Source: Daucus carota subsp. sativus
Taxonomy: Eukaryota > Streptophyta > Magnoliopsida > Apiales > Apiaceae
Direction: 5' to 3'
DNA: 64,000 nt
NCBI RefSeq assembly: GCF_001625215.2
Contig: NC_030381.2
Location: 55,353,214-55,417,213 of the forward strand
The position numbers and the translations under genes were made by a program. This document shows positions 37,365 through 49,322 of this stretch, one piece after another. The notes under the pieces were generated by a model that made no database searches, was not told the origin of the DNA, and worked only from the letters and a program-made list of their open reading frames with translations. Numbering within the stretch: the first letter of the stretch is position 1; the number at the start of each line of letters is the position of its first letter.

Positions 37365-40300
37365 ATGAATGGGTTTCAGAATCCTCAAGCTCACAATATC
37401 GAGAAACCTTTTTTAGGATGTTTAGGACGTGTGGTGAACCTTTTTGACCAGAGTGCAGGCATCCCAGAAAATAGGCTGCTCGCGGATAAACCTCATGGTG
37501 CTGGTGAATTTCTTTTTTGTGTTTCAAAATTTTCTTTGCTCTTTAGGTTTTCAGCTATTATTTTGTAAAAATCATGAATTGTATGCTAAATTATTTTCCT
37601 GTAAAGTTTACTACATTATTTTATTGATCTTATTATGGGATGCTTTGTAAAATTGTCTCTCATTACTAAGCATATATAGTATGTTTCTCTTGGAATTAGC
37701 ATATGGGTAGGGTGAGATGTGAAGAAACCTTTTCTGTACTCTTAGAGTAGTGAGGTTTTTTTGTGAAGAAACCAGCTTTCAAGAAATCTTTTAAATAATT
37801 ATGCTTCATTTTTTTGTATACAATCATTTTTGTCTTTCTGTGTAGTGTATATATTTGGTAGTACTCCCTCCGTCCCAGTAGGTAGTTTACATTCACTGTT
37901 TGCACGCATTTTGAGGCTCTTATAAAGTATAGTTCCATAATTTTTTTTCAAAATTTTCTTGTTCTGAATAAAAATTTAAATATCAAACTTTTATACAGAG
38001 TAAGAAAAATTTAAAAATATATTATGAAACTGTACTTTAGATGAGTGTGGAAAAACGTGCCAAAAAGTAACGTAAAGAAATGAGGGGGACAGAGGGAGTA
38101 GTATACTAGGACCATTATTTGTCACTATTGCTGTGAATTTAACCTCAGTTGTGAACAGGTTCCCTTTTGTCCAGGAGTCGTTCAGATGTGTCAGGAATGA
38201 ATCCGGTTGACAGTCAGATAGAAGATAAAGCGGTAAACTTTTAACTATGATTTAACGAATCTATATTTCTTGATGAAGAACATGCTTAATAAGATAGTTT
38301 TCATTTAGGGAACTGAAGCTTATAGATGAAATAGTACACTTTAATGTTTTCTCAGCCTATATTAATTAAAATGTCACATATTCTTGAAAATGTATATTAT
38401 ACTTTTTAAATTGGGAAAATAGATTTTTTTGCCACCCAACTTATTATTTGTTTAGAAACCTACCACTGAACTATAATTTTTTTCTTTTTTGTCACTAAGG
38501 TTAGGTTCGGACTTTTTTTTGTCACTAACGTTAGGTTCGGATTTCATTATTAACACTATGTTATTTTTTTAGCATTATTAAAATATAGTGTTAGTCTGCA
38601 GTATAATGGCGATCTGATATGTGTCTATATCTTTATATGTAGTGTCCTAGGTAGTTTATCTTGGAGGACGAGAGTTGGACACGCATTTTGAGACTCCAAA
38701 AAATTTCAAAAATTATTTTATTTTATTTTTTCTGAATAAATTTTAATGTTGGTTTTTTTTCCTTAAAAGACGTTGGATTTTTTTTTGTCACTAACGTTAT
38801 GTTTTTTTTTTTTGCTAATTACTAACGTTATGTTTTGATTTGATTATTAACAATATGTTATTTTTTAGCATTATAAAAACATAGTGGTAGTCTACAATAT
38901 TATGGTGATATGATATGTGTCTATAACATTATATACAGTCATCTATATGTCCCCTAGCTAGGATATGTGTCTATAACATTATATACAGTCATCTATATGT
39001 CCCCTAGCTAGTTTACCTTGAAGTACGAGAGTTTAACACGCATTTTAAGAACCTAAAAAATTTAGTTTTATAAATTATTTTAAGACTCCACAAAAATATA
39101 GTATCACTTGACTTTATAGTTCTTTGCCAGTACTTGTCACGTATTTTAAGGTTCCCACTTTTTATAAATATAGTTCCATAATTTAATTTTGAGATTTCCT
39201 TTCGGAGTAAAAAAATCCGTACTCTCGTCCTCCAAGATAAACTACCTAGGACATATATGGAGTACTGCATATAAAGATATAGACACAGATCACCATTATA
39301 TTGCAGACTACCGAAAAATAGATTTCCGAAAAATATCATTTAGATGGTCGGAAAATTTAAATAAAGGTCTGATTTTAATTAAATATAATAAAATTTCCCA
39401 AAATGTCCCTGCAAAAGTTACCGGTAACGGCAGAGGATAACAGAAAGGGTGCAAAGTGTCTACGGGTTAAAAATAAGGGGTTGCATAGTGTTTATTCTAA
39501 AACTATTAGGTGCAATGTGCAACATGCTGAAATCAAAGGGGTGCCAAATGCAATTAACTCTAAAAAGAATAACATAGTGTTAATAATCAAATCCGAATCT
39601 AGCGTTAGTGACAAAAAAAAAATCCGAACCTAACATTAGTGGCAAAAAAGAAAAAAATTATAGTTCAGTGTTAGGTTTCTAAACAAATAATAAGTTGGGT
39701 GGCAAAAAAATCTATTTCCCCTTTTAAATTATGATAAGCTATAACATATATTTCAATTTGACTTCTCAAGTATGAAAAAACCGAATTTATGGTAGTTTTG
39801 TGTAGCAGATACCTTAAGTTTTGAACTCCTTGTGTTGTTTCTGTAAGGTTTTTTTAACAAACTACAGTGTTCCAATATATTAGTTGAAGTTTATGTTTGT
39901 GGTATCTTGACACTTGTAAACTGTTGCTTGAACTTGCAGACTAAATCCGAATTACAAACAACACATGGAACACCCATAAAAATGCTTATGGCGCAAGAAA
40001 TGTTGAAAGAATTGGATTTTAAGCAAAAGCCGCCCAGTTTGGTTGCAAAGCTAATGGGGCTCGACTCCCTGCCGCTCCAGAAGCCTTCAACAGCTTCACA
40101 AAGAAGTCACTCCAGAGGTTCTTCACGAAGTAAGTCTTGCGTGTCTTTTGGTTCTTGGCAGGAGGAACAAGAAGTTTGTCAGTCTCAAAAGCACGACGAC
40201 TACAAAGATGTTTACGAAGTATGGCAGCCACACAATAAATATGTTAGTGATAAATCGCCTAAACAAGAAAGATTCGATGGAAGTTCTATTGAGAAAAGGA

Positions 40301-42891
40301 TGTCTCTTGTTCGTCAGAACTTTATTGAATTAAAACGTCTTTCATCTGATGAAAAGCTTCGCCATTCCCAAAAGTTTCAGGATGCTTTAGAGGTTCTAAG
40401 TTCGAACAAAGATTCATTCCTTCAATTTCTCCAAGAACCGAACTCAATGTTCTCCCAACAATTGTCTGATATGCAGTCTATTTCTCCACCTTCTGAGGCA
40501 AAGAGGATTACCATTCTTAGACCTGCTAAGGTTGTGGAGGGTAATAAAATCACCGGACCGGTCAAGAAGAATGGAACAAAAATAAATGAAATTTCCCGCC
40601 TCGGTCGGGTCAGCAGGCTAGACAATAGTCCTGGGTTTTCTTCTCCAACGGCTTGTAAACTTGAGGATAGTCAGGTGCAAGCAACTCGAATAGTGGTACT
40701 AAAACCTAGCCCTGGAAAGTCTCATGACATTAAGGCTGTTGTTTCACCTCTTTCCACGTCACCCAAGGCATTACATGTGAAAGATCCGTATACAGGGTTT
40801 GATGATGATGATACTCAAGAATCAAGAGAACTGGCAGAGGAGATTACTCAACCTATGCATGAAAATATGAGTCGGCATAGAAGGGATGAAACTCTACACT
40901 CTTCTGTGTTTTCCAATGGATATACTGGTGATGAAAGTTCATTCGACAAATCAGAAATTGAATTTGCAGCAGAGAATCTTAGTGATTCAGAAGCTATATC
41001 TCCAACTTCCAGGCATTCTTGGGATTACATAAACAGGCCTGGTAGCTCTTGCTCATTTTCCTCGTTCAGCCGTGCATCTTATTCTCCCGAGTCGTCTGTT
41101 TGTCGAGAAGCAAAGAAGAGATTGTCAGAAAGATGGGCCATGATGGCATCTAAAGGAAACCAGGAACAGAAACAATTGAGAAGAAGTTCTAGTACATTAG
41201 GAGAGATGCTTGCTCTTTCGGATATGAACAAGTCAGTGATATGCACTGGAAATCTGACTAACAGTGAACAAGAAATTAGGACATCCACATCATGTGTCAC
41301 TGGTGATTTCAGTAATGAGGATAAATGTGATGCTCCTGCAAGGAATATTTTGAGGTCAAAATCTATTCCTGCATCTTCTAATGCTTATGTGGGAGGGCTC
41401 CATTCAGAAGTTTCAGATTCTAAGATGGAGAGACCAGACATAAATAAGGAGCTGACAAAAACAAAGAGCATGACGTCATTGTTGAAGGGAAGGGTTTCAA
41501 GCTTATTTTTTTCAAGGAATAATAGAACTGGTAAACAAAAAGCAAGTAATTCCAGGGATGAAACTGAATCATCCGAATTGCCAATACCCTCTTCTGAAAA
41601 GGATGTCGATATTAGGTTTCAAGCAGCAGGGGAACTGCCTGATCCACTCGAATCATCAAACAAAGCATCCCCTTTACATTCGCTGATAGACGAACCTGAA
41701 GAAGACATTGTTCATACCAAGGTATCTAAAGAGAATATGTATTTGCTTGTTAATCTGCTATATCTACTCATGAACTATGAAGTTGTTGTAGGCCAACAGC
41801 TATTGAAGTTCATGTCGCATAGATAAACATTAGACACCTTTCTTGAAGGATTATTGGATTTCATTGATATAGACTATGTTCTATTAGCCAGTGACATGTG
41901 CATTTGTTCTAATGTTGTGAGCCTATGCAAATGTTTAACACGATTTCTGTACATTTTGCAGGCTGGAGTCTCAGTAACCGAACCCTGTCCCCTTCAGTTT
42001 CCTGTTGAGAACCAGGAGCAACCAAGTCCAATCTCAGTCCTGGAACCTCCATTCCAAGAAGATGATTTTGGGGAACCTGAATTATCTGATAACTCAAGTG
42101 AAGTCCGAAATGGTAATATTTTGAAGCCCTACCGAAGTGCCTCTATTTATCAATCCACTTCATGTCTGTTAACTGTTTCTTTCTATTAAACAGGGTTAGA
42201 TCTGCATGTGCACCGTAACTCCAATTTTCTTGATAAATCTCCACCAATAGGATCCGTTGCTCGGACACTATCGTGGAATGATTCTTGTACAGATGATGCA
42301 AGTCCATGTCCTATAAAATCATCTTCCGTTCCAGTAGGACCCGAGGAGGAACGACAAGAATTGGTTTTCCTTGTCCAGACGCTATTAACGGCAGCAAAGC
42401 TCGGCAATGAGATGCAGTCTGAGACATTTTTCGCTAGCTGGCATTCCCTAGAAAGCCCATTGGACCCATCATTGAGGGATAATTACGTAGGCCTAATTGA
42501 CGAGACAATGCATGAGACCAAGCTGAGGCATAGAAAATCAGTGCAAAAGCTTGTGTTCGATTGTGTGAATGCAGCATTGGTGGAATTAGCTGTTTGTGGG
42601 TCAGATCCATCGAAAAGCAGGATCCATTATAATCTTCAGGATAACAAGTCCATACTAGACTGTCTGTGGACCCAGATGGAGTTGTTTCCTGATGAGATGA
42701 GTTTTATTGTGGGTGAAGGTGGGGACAGAGATAGCCTGGTTGCGGAGGAGTTAGTGAGGAAGCAGGTTGCAGGAAAAGGCTGGGTTGACTATTCGAGCCT
42801 GCAAAGGGACGATTTCAGCAAGGAAATAGAAGGGAAGTTGCTGCAAGAGCTCGTGCAAGAGGCTGTAGAAGATTTCACAGGTAGTTTGTGA
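37365..42891 (+). CDS. DUF3741/DUF4378 protein of the LONGIFOLIA/TRM group
   Basis: Five coding exons, 37365-37503, 38159-38232, 39940-41721, 41962-42112 and 42194-42891, give 947 residues in phase. The N-terminus has the conserved block EKPFLGCLGRVVNLFD. Residues 81-92 (GTPIKMLMAQEM) and 104-116 (SLVAKLMGLDSLP) form the DUF3741 motif. The middle is long, Ser-rich and low in complexity. The last ~180 residues form DUF4378, ending FSKEIEGKLLQELVQEAVED. Relatives (LONGIFOLIA and TON1-recruiting-motif proteins) bind microtubules and recruit the TON1-TRM-PP2A complex that sets cell elongation and division planes. I place it near At4g28760/At2g20240; its own function is inferred. The acceptor at 38158 was chosen because the next AG (at 38174) shifts into a stop. 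Confidence 0.85.
37862..38100. mobile_element. Stowaway MITE in intron 1 of the DUF4378 gene
   Basis: Starts TACTCCCTCCGTCCCAGTAG and ends GGGGGACAGAGGGAGTA, TA at both ends, 239 bp. It ends 58 nt before the acceptor of coding exon 2 (38158). Confidence 0.9.
38413..39721. mobile_element. Mutator-like foldback MITE, 1.3 kb, in intron 2 of the DUF4378 gene
   Basis: Long inverted ends: GGGAAAATAGATTTTTTTGC at 38413 against GCAAAAAAATCTATTTCCCC at 39721, with near-identity for over 100 bp (through TTATTATTTGTTTAGAAACC). A 9-bp target duplication TTTTAAATT lies at 38404-38412 and 39722-39730, the size made by Mutator-like transposases. Inside, a second inverted pair (CCTAGGTAGTTTATCTTGG at about 38647, inverse at about 39226-39250) and a 50-bp tandem repeat are nested. 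No transposase is encoded. Confidence 0.88.
38912..39011 (+). repeat. Exact 50-bp tandem repeat (2 copies)
   Basis: Unit with core GTGTCTATAACATTATATAC, period 50, inside the foldback element. The two copies are essentially identical, so the duplication is recent. Confidence 0.93.
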
Positions 42892-45800
42892 TGAGATTTC
42901 TTTTTATGATATTAATTCACGAGTTCTTTTTGGAATTGTTATAATACAACTCTTCGTAATCATGTTATATATTCTTCCACGGTATGGCTCCCGAGCACTC
43001 GCATTTGTTTAGTAATGCATATATGTTTCAGTATCCACTTCACTGGGAATAAGCTGTGTTTGTGTTTCCTTAATATTTTGATGTGCCTCCAGCCTCTCTT
43101 TGTAAATACAATACATTGCTGTGTGCTGTCATCTGTCATTATTATAAAACCAGTATTTATGCCCGTCGTGCTGGGCCTTTTCTTATTTGATTTTAAGTAA
43201 AACTTCAATAGAATCACTACAACGGATTTCTCGGAAAACAACCACCGTGACTTTCCCGTGACAGATTTTAGTTTCGACGACGAACCTTATCTTTGTTGAT
43301 TACCAAATTTCTCCGTTAGATCCGCGACCACTAACCCTGTACAGTGTGCATGAACCCTGATTAAATCTGCCAGGCAAACTAAGAAAAGGATAACCAATAT
43401 TAGTTACTGGTGAGAAATGATTATAAATATTTAGTTTATCAAGTGAGAACTGGGTCGGAAGAATAAAAGATATAGAAGATAACTCAAAAGCCCATAATAT
43501 CAGGAGTCAAGGCCTCATGGGCCTGAAAGCGAAGTTGCACATGATCATTGGATGGCCCAGCCACGTTGACTCTAATGACTATGAACAAATACGTGGCTGT
43601 CCTGTGTCAATTCTTTAAAACACTGTCAATCCGTTCCGACTTTACAATTGTTGTCGCAAACTGTTTTTACATTTTTATGGAAAACTTTCACATATTTCAT
43701 CTTCAAACTATATTAAAAATATTATTTTTGATATTATATTTCAAAATATCAAATGTTTATTAAAATTATTTTTTTTACCTGCACACCAGATTTGAACAGC
43801 CTGCCCTGGCTATCAATCTGCTCTAACTTCATCAATATTAAGAGGTCGATTCTCTACCATATAAATTAATTAATCAATCTCTTTGTGCAGGCAAGAAATG
43901 GCATCCAATTTTAGAAATTTCTTTCACAGGTGCCTTAAATCAAACGAACTAAAACACAAATAACTTCTACATATGGCTGTAATTTAATTTCAAACTTAAT
44001 GAGCATGTAACAGAAACTTACCAAGTATTTTATGTGTTTTAATTTATGACTAGAACTAGAAAATTTCAGTTCGTAATCCAAACCCAGCTATCAACAAAGT
44101 TCGACTATAAAAAATCTGATAGTAAATGCTTTTGTGACGGATGAATTGAATTTGGTTGATCAGCACAGATTTGTTAAGAGCTGAAGAATTTCAGCGTAAA
44201 GAACTAAATGCATGCATATATACTATGTAATATGTAATTATGTATGCATCTTTATTATACTGCTCTAAATCGCCACAGGTTTTGAGTTATGCATGTTGAG
44301 TTATGCAGGTTTTAGTTGAAATATAAATGTAGAGGCGGATCTAGACCCAAAATTTTGGGAGGCACCAAGCAAATTTTTAGAAAATATCTTTATATTTTCA
44401 AATTTGGGGGGGCACTTTTGTAATTTTGTAAAATTTAAAATGGTGAAAAAATGTAAAAAATAAATTAGAGGGGCACGTGTCCCCCGTGCCTCTTCTTAAA
44501 TCCGCCCTGGTGGCAAGAGTCTCTTGTTAGAAATATCATACTTGGGTTAAATGACGTTTTGATAACTCAGCTGACTGGAAACTTGAAATTGGGTCATCCA
44601 ACTCAAAAAACTTTCATTCATAACATTACCCTCTTAAAAATTTTCATTCCGAATACTTCCGGCGTTTTCTGAATATCTATTTATAACTTTTTTTTCATAT
44701 ATTTAAAAATGTTTTGACCACATATTTATAGATATCATTTTGGAAAAAAATATATTAACATAATTTTATTATTTTCAAAAAATATATTCCTTTTAATTCT
44801 ATAATCAATGCACTTCATGCGAAAATATTTAGAAGACGTATATTTAGACTGTATTTTGCCAAAAGAAATAATCTACTTGTAAACAAAAAATGTGGGTAAT
44901 ATGACCCATGCACATGCAATAGAGTTAAGCTTCTACCTTTTTGGTTGTGAACTATACTCATATGATTAGTTAATTTTGTTAGTTTTGATACTTCACAGCT
45001 GGTAGAATTTAGGTTGGTAGCCCATCAAAACTATTCTGAAATTAATATGATTATTATTCCAACCACAATCTATTAAGGTATCTATATTAAATGACTCATA
45101 ATAATTAATTATCTGCAGCCATATATTATAAATAGTTAGTATCATGTACCATTTTATTATAGATTGATTGGTTTTTAGGTACATTTTATTTTAAATTGGT
45201 TGGTTTTTAGGTTTCAGATACATGCATATCTGCAAATATGCTGGTCTAGATATTATGGATATTATAAAGAGTATTTACTCTATTTTCTTTGTTGGCATTT
45301 CCAGTGTATATAAATTTTTTCATAATAATTTATAAGAAGATATTCTCTGTATAATTAATGCTGGTCGAGATAGTTGTATTTAGCCTACCTGCAGCTGGCA
45401 AGCTCGATCCCATGTAAATGAATATTTGACCCTTTAGTTTTGGTTGAATTTATATTTAATTACATGAATCGCAATCCTAAATTTTATTAATATATAATTA
45501 TCACACAAACTCACAATTAGATTTTTGATTTATCTTATTAAAATGATTAATAAACATATAAAATATTTTACTTTTCAATTTATAATTTATTTTTAAATAA
45601 AATTTCTCCGCTTCAAATTACTATTCCACCTGCGATTGTCGTGGTTAAATAAGTAATTTCCGTTAAAAGTTATAAACTACTTTTACATAATCTAAGGAAA
45701 CTAAAAATTATTTTTTTGAAAAGATAATAAATGTTTATTATACTATATTTCAACAATATAATATATATTAATTTTAGTCAACATTTGAATAGATTTTAAA

Positions 45801-46209
45801 AAAATGATGAGCTAATATTTTGAAAATGAAAGAGTATTATCTCTATTTGCTATTGGTGCATTTAGTGAGTTGACTTTGACCTTTACATTGACCTTGACCT
45901 TATATATTATGGTATCCTTGCTCATGCTCATTGTCAAATATATGACCATATGTCAATGTATCTCTTGACTATTTTGACAAAGACAAATCTCCATATGTGA
46001 TATGTTGACATTTGGTCACAACCATATACCATATAAATTTGTTGTGCATTTGCTCTTCACTTCATAAGCAAGATTAGCACCTACAAACTTACACTCAAGA
46101 CCATAATCCCTCTTAAACTAATTACCCCTCCAACTAATTAGCAATGTTTACAAATTGTTTATTACTATGCATTTATTACTGTTTCAACCAACTAGTACAC
46201 AAAATCTCC
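42892..46209. other. Intergenic between the DUF4378 gene and the GDSL gene
   Basis: The first ~300 bases are the presumed 3' UTR. At 43219 CACTACAACGGATTTCTCGG looks like a lone CACTA-type end. A MITE-like element sits at 44331-44514. At 44545-44650 there is a Mutator-like end sequence of the family seen at 62691. No gene is found. Confidence 0.55.
44331..44514. mobile_element. MITE-like element with GGCGGATCTAGA end
   Basis: Left AGAGGCGGATCTAGACCC and right CTTAAATCCGCCCTGG are imperfect inverted ends. The interior has TTTGGGGGGGCACTTTTG and GGGGCACGTGTCCCCCG. Related words occur at 62570-62660 and around the G tract at 57325. No clear target duplication. Confidence 0.5.
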
Positions 46210-46216
46210 TATAAAG
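46210..46216 (+). promoter_or_regulatory. TATA box of the GDSL gene
   Basis: TATAAAG lies 95-101 nt before the ATG at 46311, a normal core-promoter distance. Confidence 0.6.
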
Positions 46217-46310
46217 AGCATCTACATTCTCCTTTTCACCACATCAGAGTCTTGAAAAACATAGAGAATTACCAAAAGATTATAATTTAGTTACAATTTT
46301 GGTCTGCAGA

Positions 46311-48169
46311 ATGTTGAGCCCTTCAACTTTTCTAGCCATTCTCATCCTTGTAATTTTTTCTACAACCAACACATTTGCTGCACCAGTAAGAGCAGCAAAA
46401 CCAGGAGCAGCAAAACAACCACAGACACCGCAGAGGCCACGAGCATTTTTTGTGTTCGGTGATTCTCTCGTCGACAATGGAAATAATAATTATCTGTTAA
46501 CGACTGCACGAGCTGATTCACCGCCTTATGGCGTTGATACTCCTACTCACCTCCCCTCTGGCCGCTTCTCGAATGGCCTTAACATCCCTGACCTTATCAG
46601 TATGCCTATGATTATGTTTTTATTTTTCGACCGGCTCTTGACAGTCGTATTTAAGCGGTCGGTTTTGATCCTGTTTAATGTTTTTTTTGATTTTTTGATT
46701 TTTTTTTGTTTTCAGGCCAAAAGCTTGGGGCACCGCCAACACTGCCATACTTGAGCCCGCAGTTTAACGGAGATAATCTACTGATCGGTGCAAACTTCGC
46801 CTCTGCTGGCGTCGGAATCCTCAACGACACCGGATTTCAGTTTGTGAGTGTAACTTATTTTTTATAGAAATGTTACAGAAAATCTAATATTCGATATTTT
46901 GACTTTTTGAACGGATCCTGATCAATAAAATATAATTTTTAACTAGAATAACACGGTATACAGAAGAATTATCATCTTTTGAATTCTTATTATTTGTGAC
47001 GAAATTATTAACACTTTTTTGCTCGGATTTATAGGCGAACATAATAAAGATCGGGCAACAAATATATTATTTCGAAGAGTACCAGAGGCGAATCATTAGC
47101 ATGATTGGAATAGATGAGGCCAGGAGGCTCGTAAACAATGCTCTGGTCTTGATCACTCTCGGTGGTAACGATTTTGTTAACAACTATTTCTTGGCACCGA
47201 TCACTGCTAGAAGGCTTCAATTCAATCTTGAAGATTATACGACCTTTCTCATTTCTGAATACAAGAAAGTACTCCAGGTATTTTTTAAGAAAATGTCGGT
47301 ACATTAATTAATGCGTAGAGCATGATATTAGCAGCTAATTAACTGTTTCTTGTATAATTTTTGTTGCAGAGGCTGTATGATTTGGGGTCTAGGAGGGTTC
47401 TGGTGACTGGAACCGGACCGCTAGGATGCGTTCCGGGGGAGTTGGCCTTTAGGAGCACAGATGGGACATGTGCTGCAGAGCCTCAGCTTGCTGCAAATTT
47501 ATTCAATCCGAAGCTTGTTGCGATGATTAAAGAACTCAACAAGGAATTGAATTCAGATGCCTTTGTTGCTGTTAATGCTCTGAATCGGCAAAATGATTTC
47601 CTCAACAATCCCCTTGCTTTTGGTTCGTACATCAACTATTCTCAAGTATTGTTTCGTCCTTAAAAATCACGAAAATTTTAATATTGAGTTTTGGGACATT
47701 TATTTCATCTCAAATGTTGGATTTCAATGACATGATTTGAGGCGTCATTCAAATTCTCAGTTTTATATTAGTATTTGAATGTCCTGGATTTCAGATGAAA
47801 TTTAAATCCAACTTTTTTTTTGCCCCCAAACATGTCATTTGATCAAATCCATGATTTCAAAAGAAATTCAAGTTCCAAAAGAGGCCATAATATTAAGTAT
47901 TTCAGTCCCGAGTCATTTTAAGTCCTGGTTCTGCAGGTTTCAAGGAAGCAAGGGTGGCGTGTTGCGGACAAGGGCCATTCAATGGAGTTGGACTCTGCAC
48001 CAGATTCTCATTTCTGTGTCCGGACCGACAGAACTACGTGTTCTGGGACGCCTACCATCCAACAGAACACGCGAACAAGATGATTGTCGAGACCATTTAC
48101 AATGGAACTACAGAACATATGGATCCGATGAATCTCCAGACCATCATGAACATGGGCTTATTATACTGA
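46311..48169 (+). CDS. Secreted GDSL esterase/lipase (At4g28780 type)
   Basis: Five exons, 46311-46599, 46716-46843, 47035-47277, 47370-47622 and 47937-48169, join in phase to 381 residues. A hydrophobic signal peptide covers about 1-24 ([15 protein letters not shown]...). Block I is [14 protein letters not shown] with the catalytic Ser52. Block II is [16 protein letters not shown], block III GGND (182-185), and block V DAYH (342-345) with the catalytic Asp and His. SGNH/GDSL enzymes hydrolyse ester bonds of lipids or wall and cuticle polymers outside the cell; the substrate here is not known. Odd: between the signal peptide and FVFGDS there is a 20-residue Ala/Pro/Gln/Lys-rich spacer ([20 protein letters not shown]) that I do not expect in close relatives. 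Confidence 0.93.
47690..47870. mobile_element. Small MITE-like repeat in GDSL intron 4
   Basis: Inverse copy of the repeat in YUCCA intron 1 (26640-26812). The arms TTTCATCTCAAATGTTGG / CCTGGATTTCAGATGAAAT give it a hairpin character. Confidence 0.65.
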
Positions 48170-48418
48170 AACATCTGCATTGTTCAACTTTAATTTCGTT
48201 ATCTGTTCATTTGTTATGTGCTCTTTCGCAAACCTCAGTTGCGAATGTGATGGTAGCATTCATAAGCTAAATAAGTTTAAGTTTATTATGTTCTAGCTAG
48301 ATATATACTGATTGCTGGAGAATCATACATTTTAAAATTTGTATTTGGTTAATTCTTCTATATAGGACAAGGAGTCTTTTGTTTTTAATATTTGATATGT
48401 TCTTCATCGTTATTGAAT

Positions 48419-48656
48419 TACTCTCTCCATTTCACACATATTAAAGAGTATTGAATGATTGTTATTTTTTCCATCTCTACCCATATTTATTGTGTTTACT
48501 TTTTATTATATTAACTTGATTGTATATTGAAAATGATAAATAAAAAAAGGCAAAACTGGAAAATTGTTGATAGATGTGCATTGAAAATAGAGAGACTCAA
48601 CTATTTTAAAATATGTTTTTTTTTAAAAAGTCATCTAATTTGGGATGAAGAGAGTA
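48419..48656. mobile_element. Stowaway-like MITE
   Basis: Starts TACTCTCTCCATTTCACACA and ends TTGGGATGAAGAGAGTA, TA at both ends, 238 bp, diverged. Confidence 0.75.
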
Positions 48657-48926
48657 TAATATTTTTGCATTTGTAGAGCAACTATCGCAATATCTCATTC
48701 CCAAATACATCATGCATAAGTTAGCCAGCTATTTTCATTAACCAAAACGAGAGTTTGCATGTCTAGGAAGTCAGAAGTTATTGCAGCATCAGGGATATTA
48801 ATATTTTAGCACGCGGCTTTCCACGTCCTCTGTGAAATCCAGAATAAGGATGAGAATCATCTCTGGCAAATATCAATACCATCATCGTATCGGTAAATAA
48901 TGTCAATTTTACGAAAGGAAAAGTAA

Positions 48927-49181
48927 TACTCTCTCCGTTTCAATTTATATATCCATTTTCAAGAAATTTTTTTGTTTCAAATTACTTGTACACTTCAACT
49001 TTCAATACAAAATTATATCTCCAAAAGTCAATTCTACTCCACATATCTCTTATTTATATTTCCTAGATCAATCACACACCACATATTATGCTCATTTAAT
49101 TCAATTAATTTGTGACCAATCTCTTTTCTTAAACTGTGAGATTTTTTGAAAGTGGACATCTAATTTGAAACGGAGAGAGTA
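48927..49181. mobile_element. Stowaway MITE
   Basis: Starts TACTCTCTCCGTTTCAATTT and ends TTTGAAACGGAGAGAGTA. The inverted ends pair over about 16 bases with TA at both sides, 255 bp. Confidence 0.88.
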
Positions 49182-49234
49182 TTATAATAACTACTATATT
49201 TAATGACTGTATAGTTTGATTTAATCCATCACAT

Positions 49235-49322
49235 CGAAAGAGGTTTATTGACACATGATTATGATAAAAATAAAATATTCGAAAGAAGCTTATTGACACA
49301 TGATTATAATAAAAATAAAATT
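49235..49322 (+). repeat. 45-bp tandem repeat (2 copies)
   Basis: CGAAAGAGGTTTATTGACAC (49235) recurs as CGAAAGAAGCTTATTGACAC (49280); the rest of the unit is also kept, including AAAAATAAAAT. Confidence 0.88.

Noticed and set aside
39189..39633. Overlapping plus-strand frames of about 80 codons
   Set aside because: They lie wholly in the right arm of the Mutator-like foldback and have no protein resemblance.
41722..41961. Longer reading of DUF4378 exon 3 to a stop at 41824
   Set aside because: The frame runs into intron sequence; splicing at 41721/41962 restores a continuous family-like protein with DUF4378.
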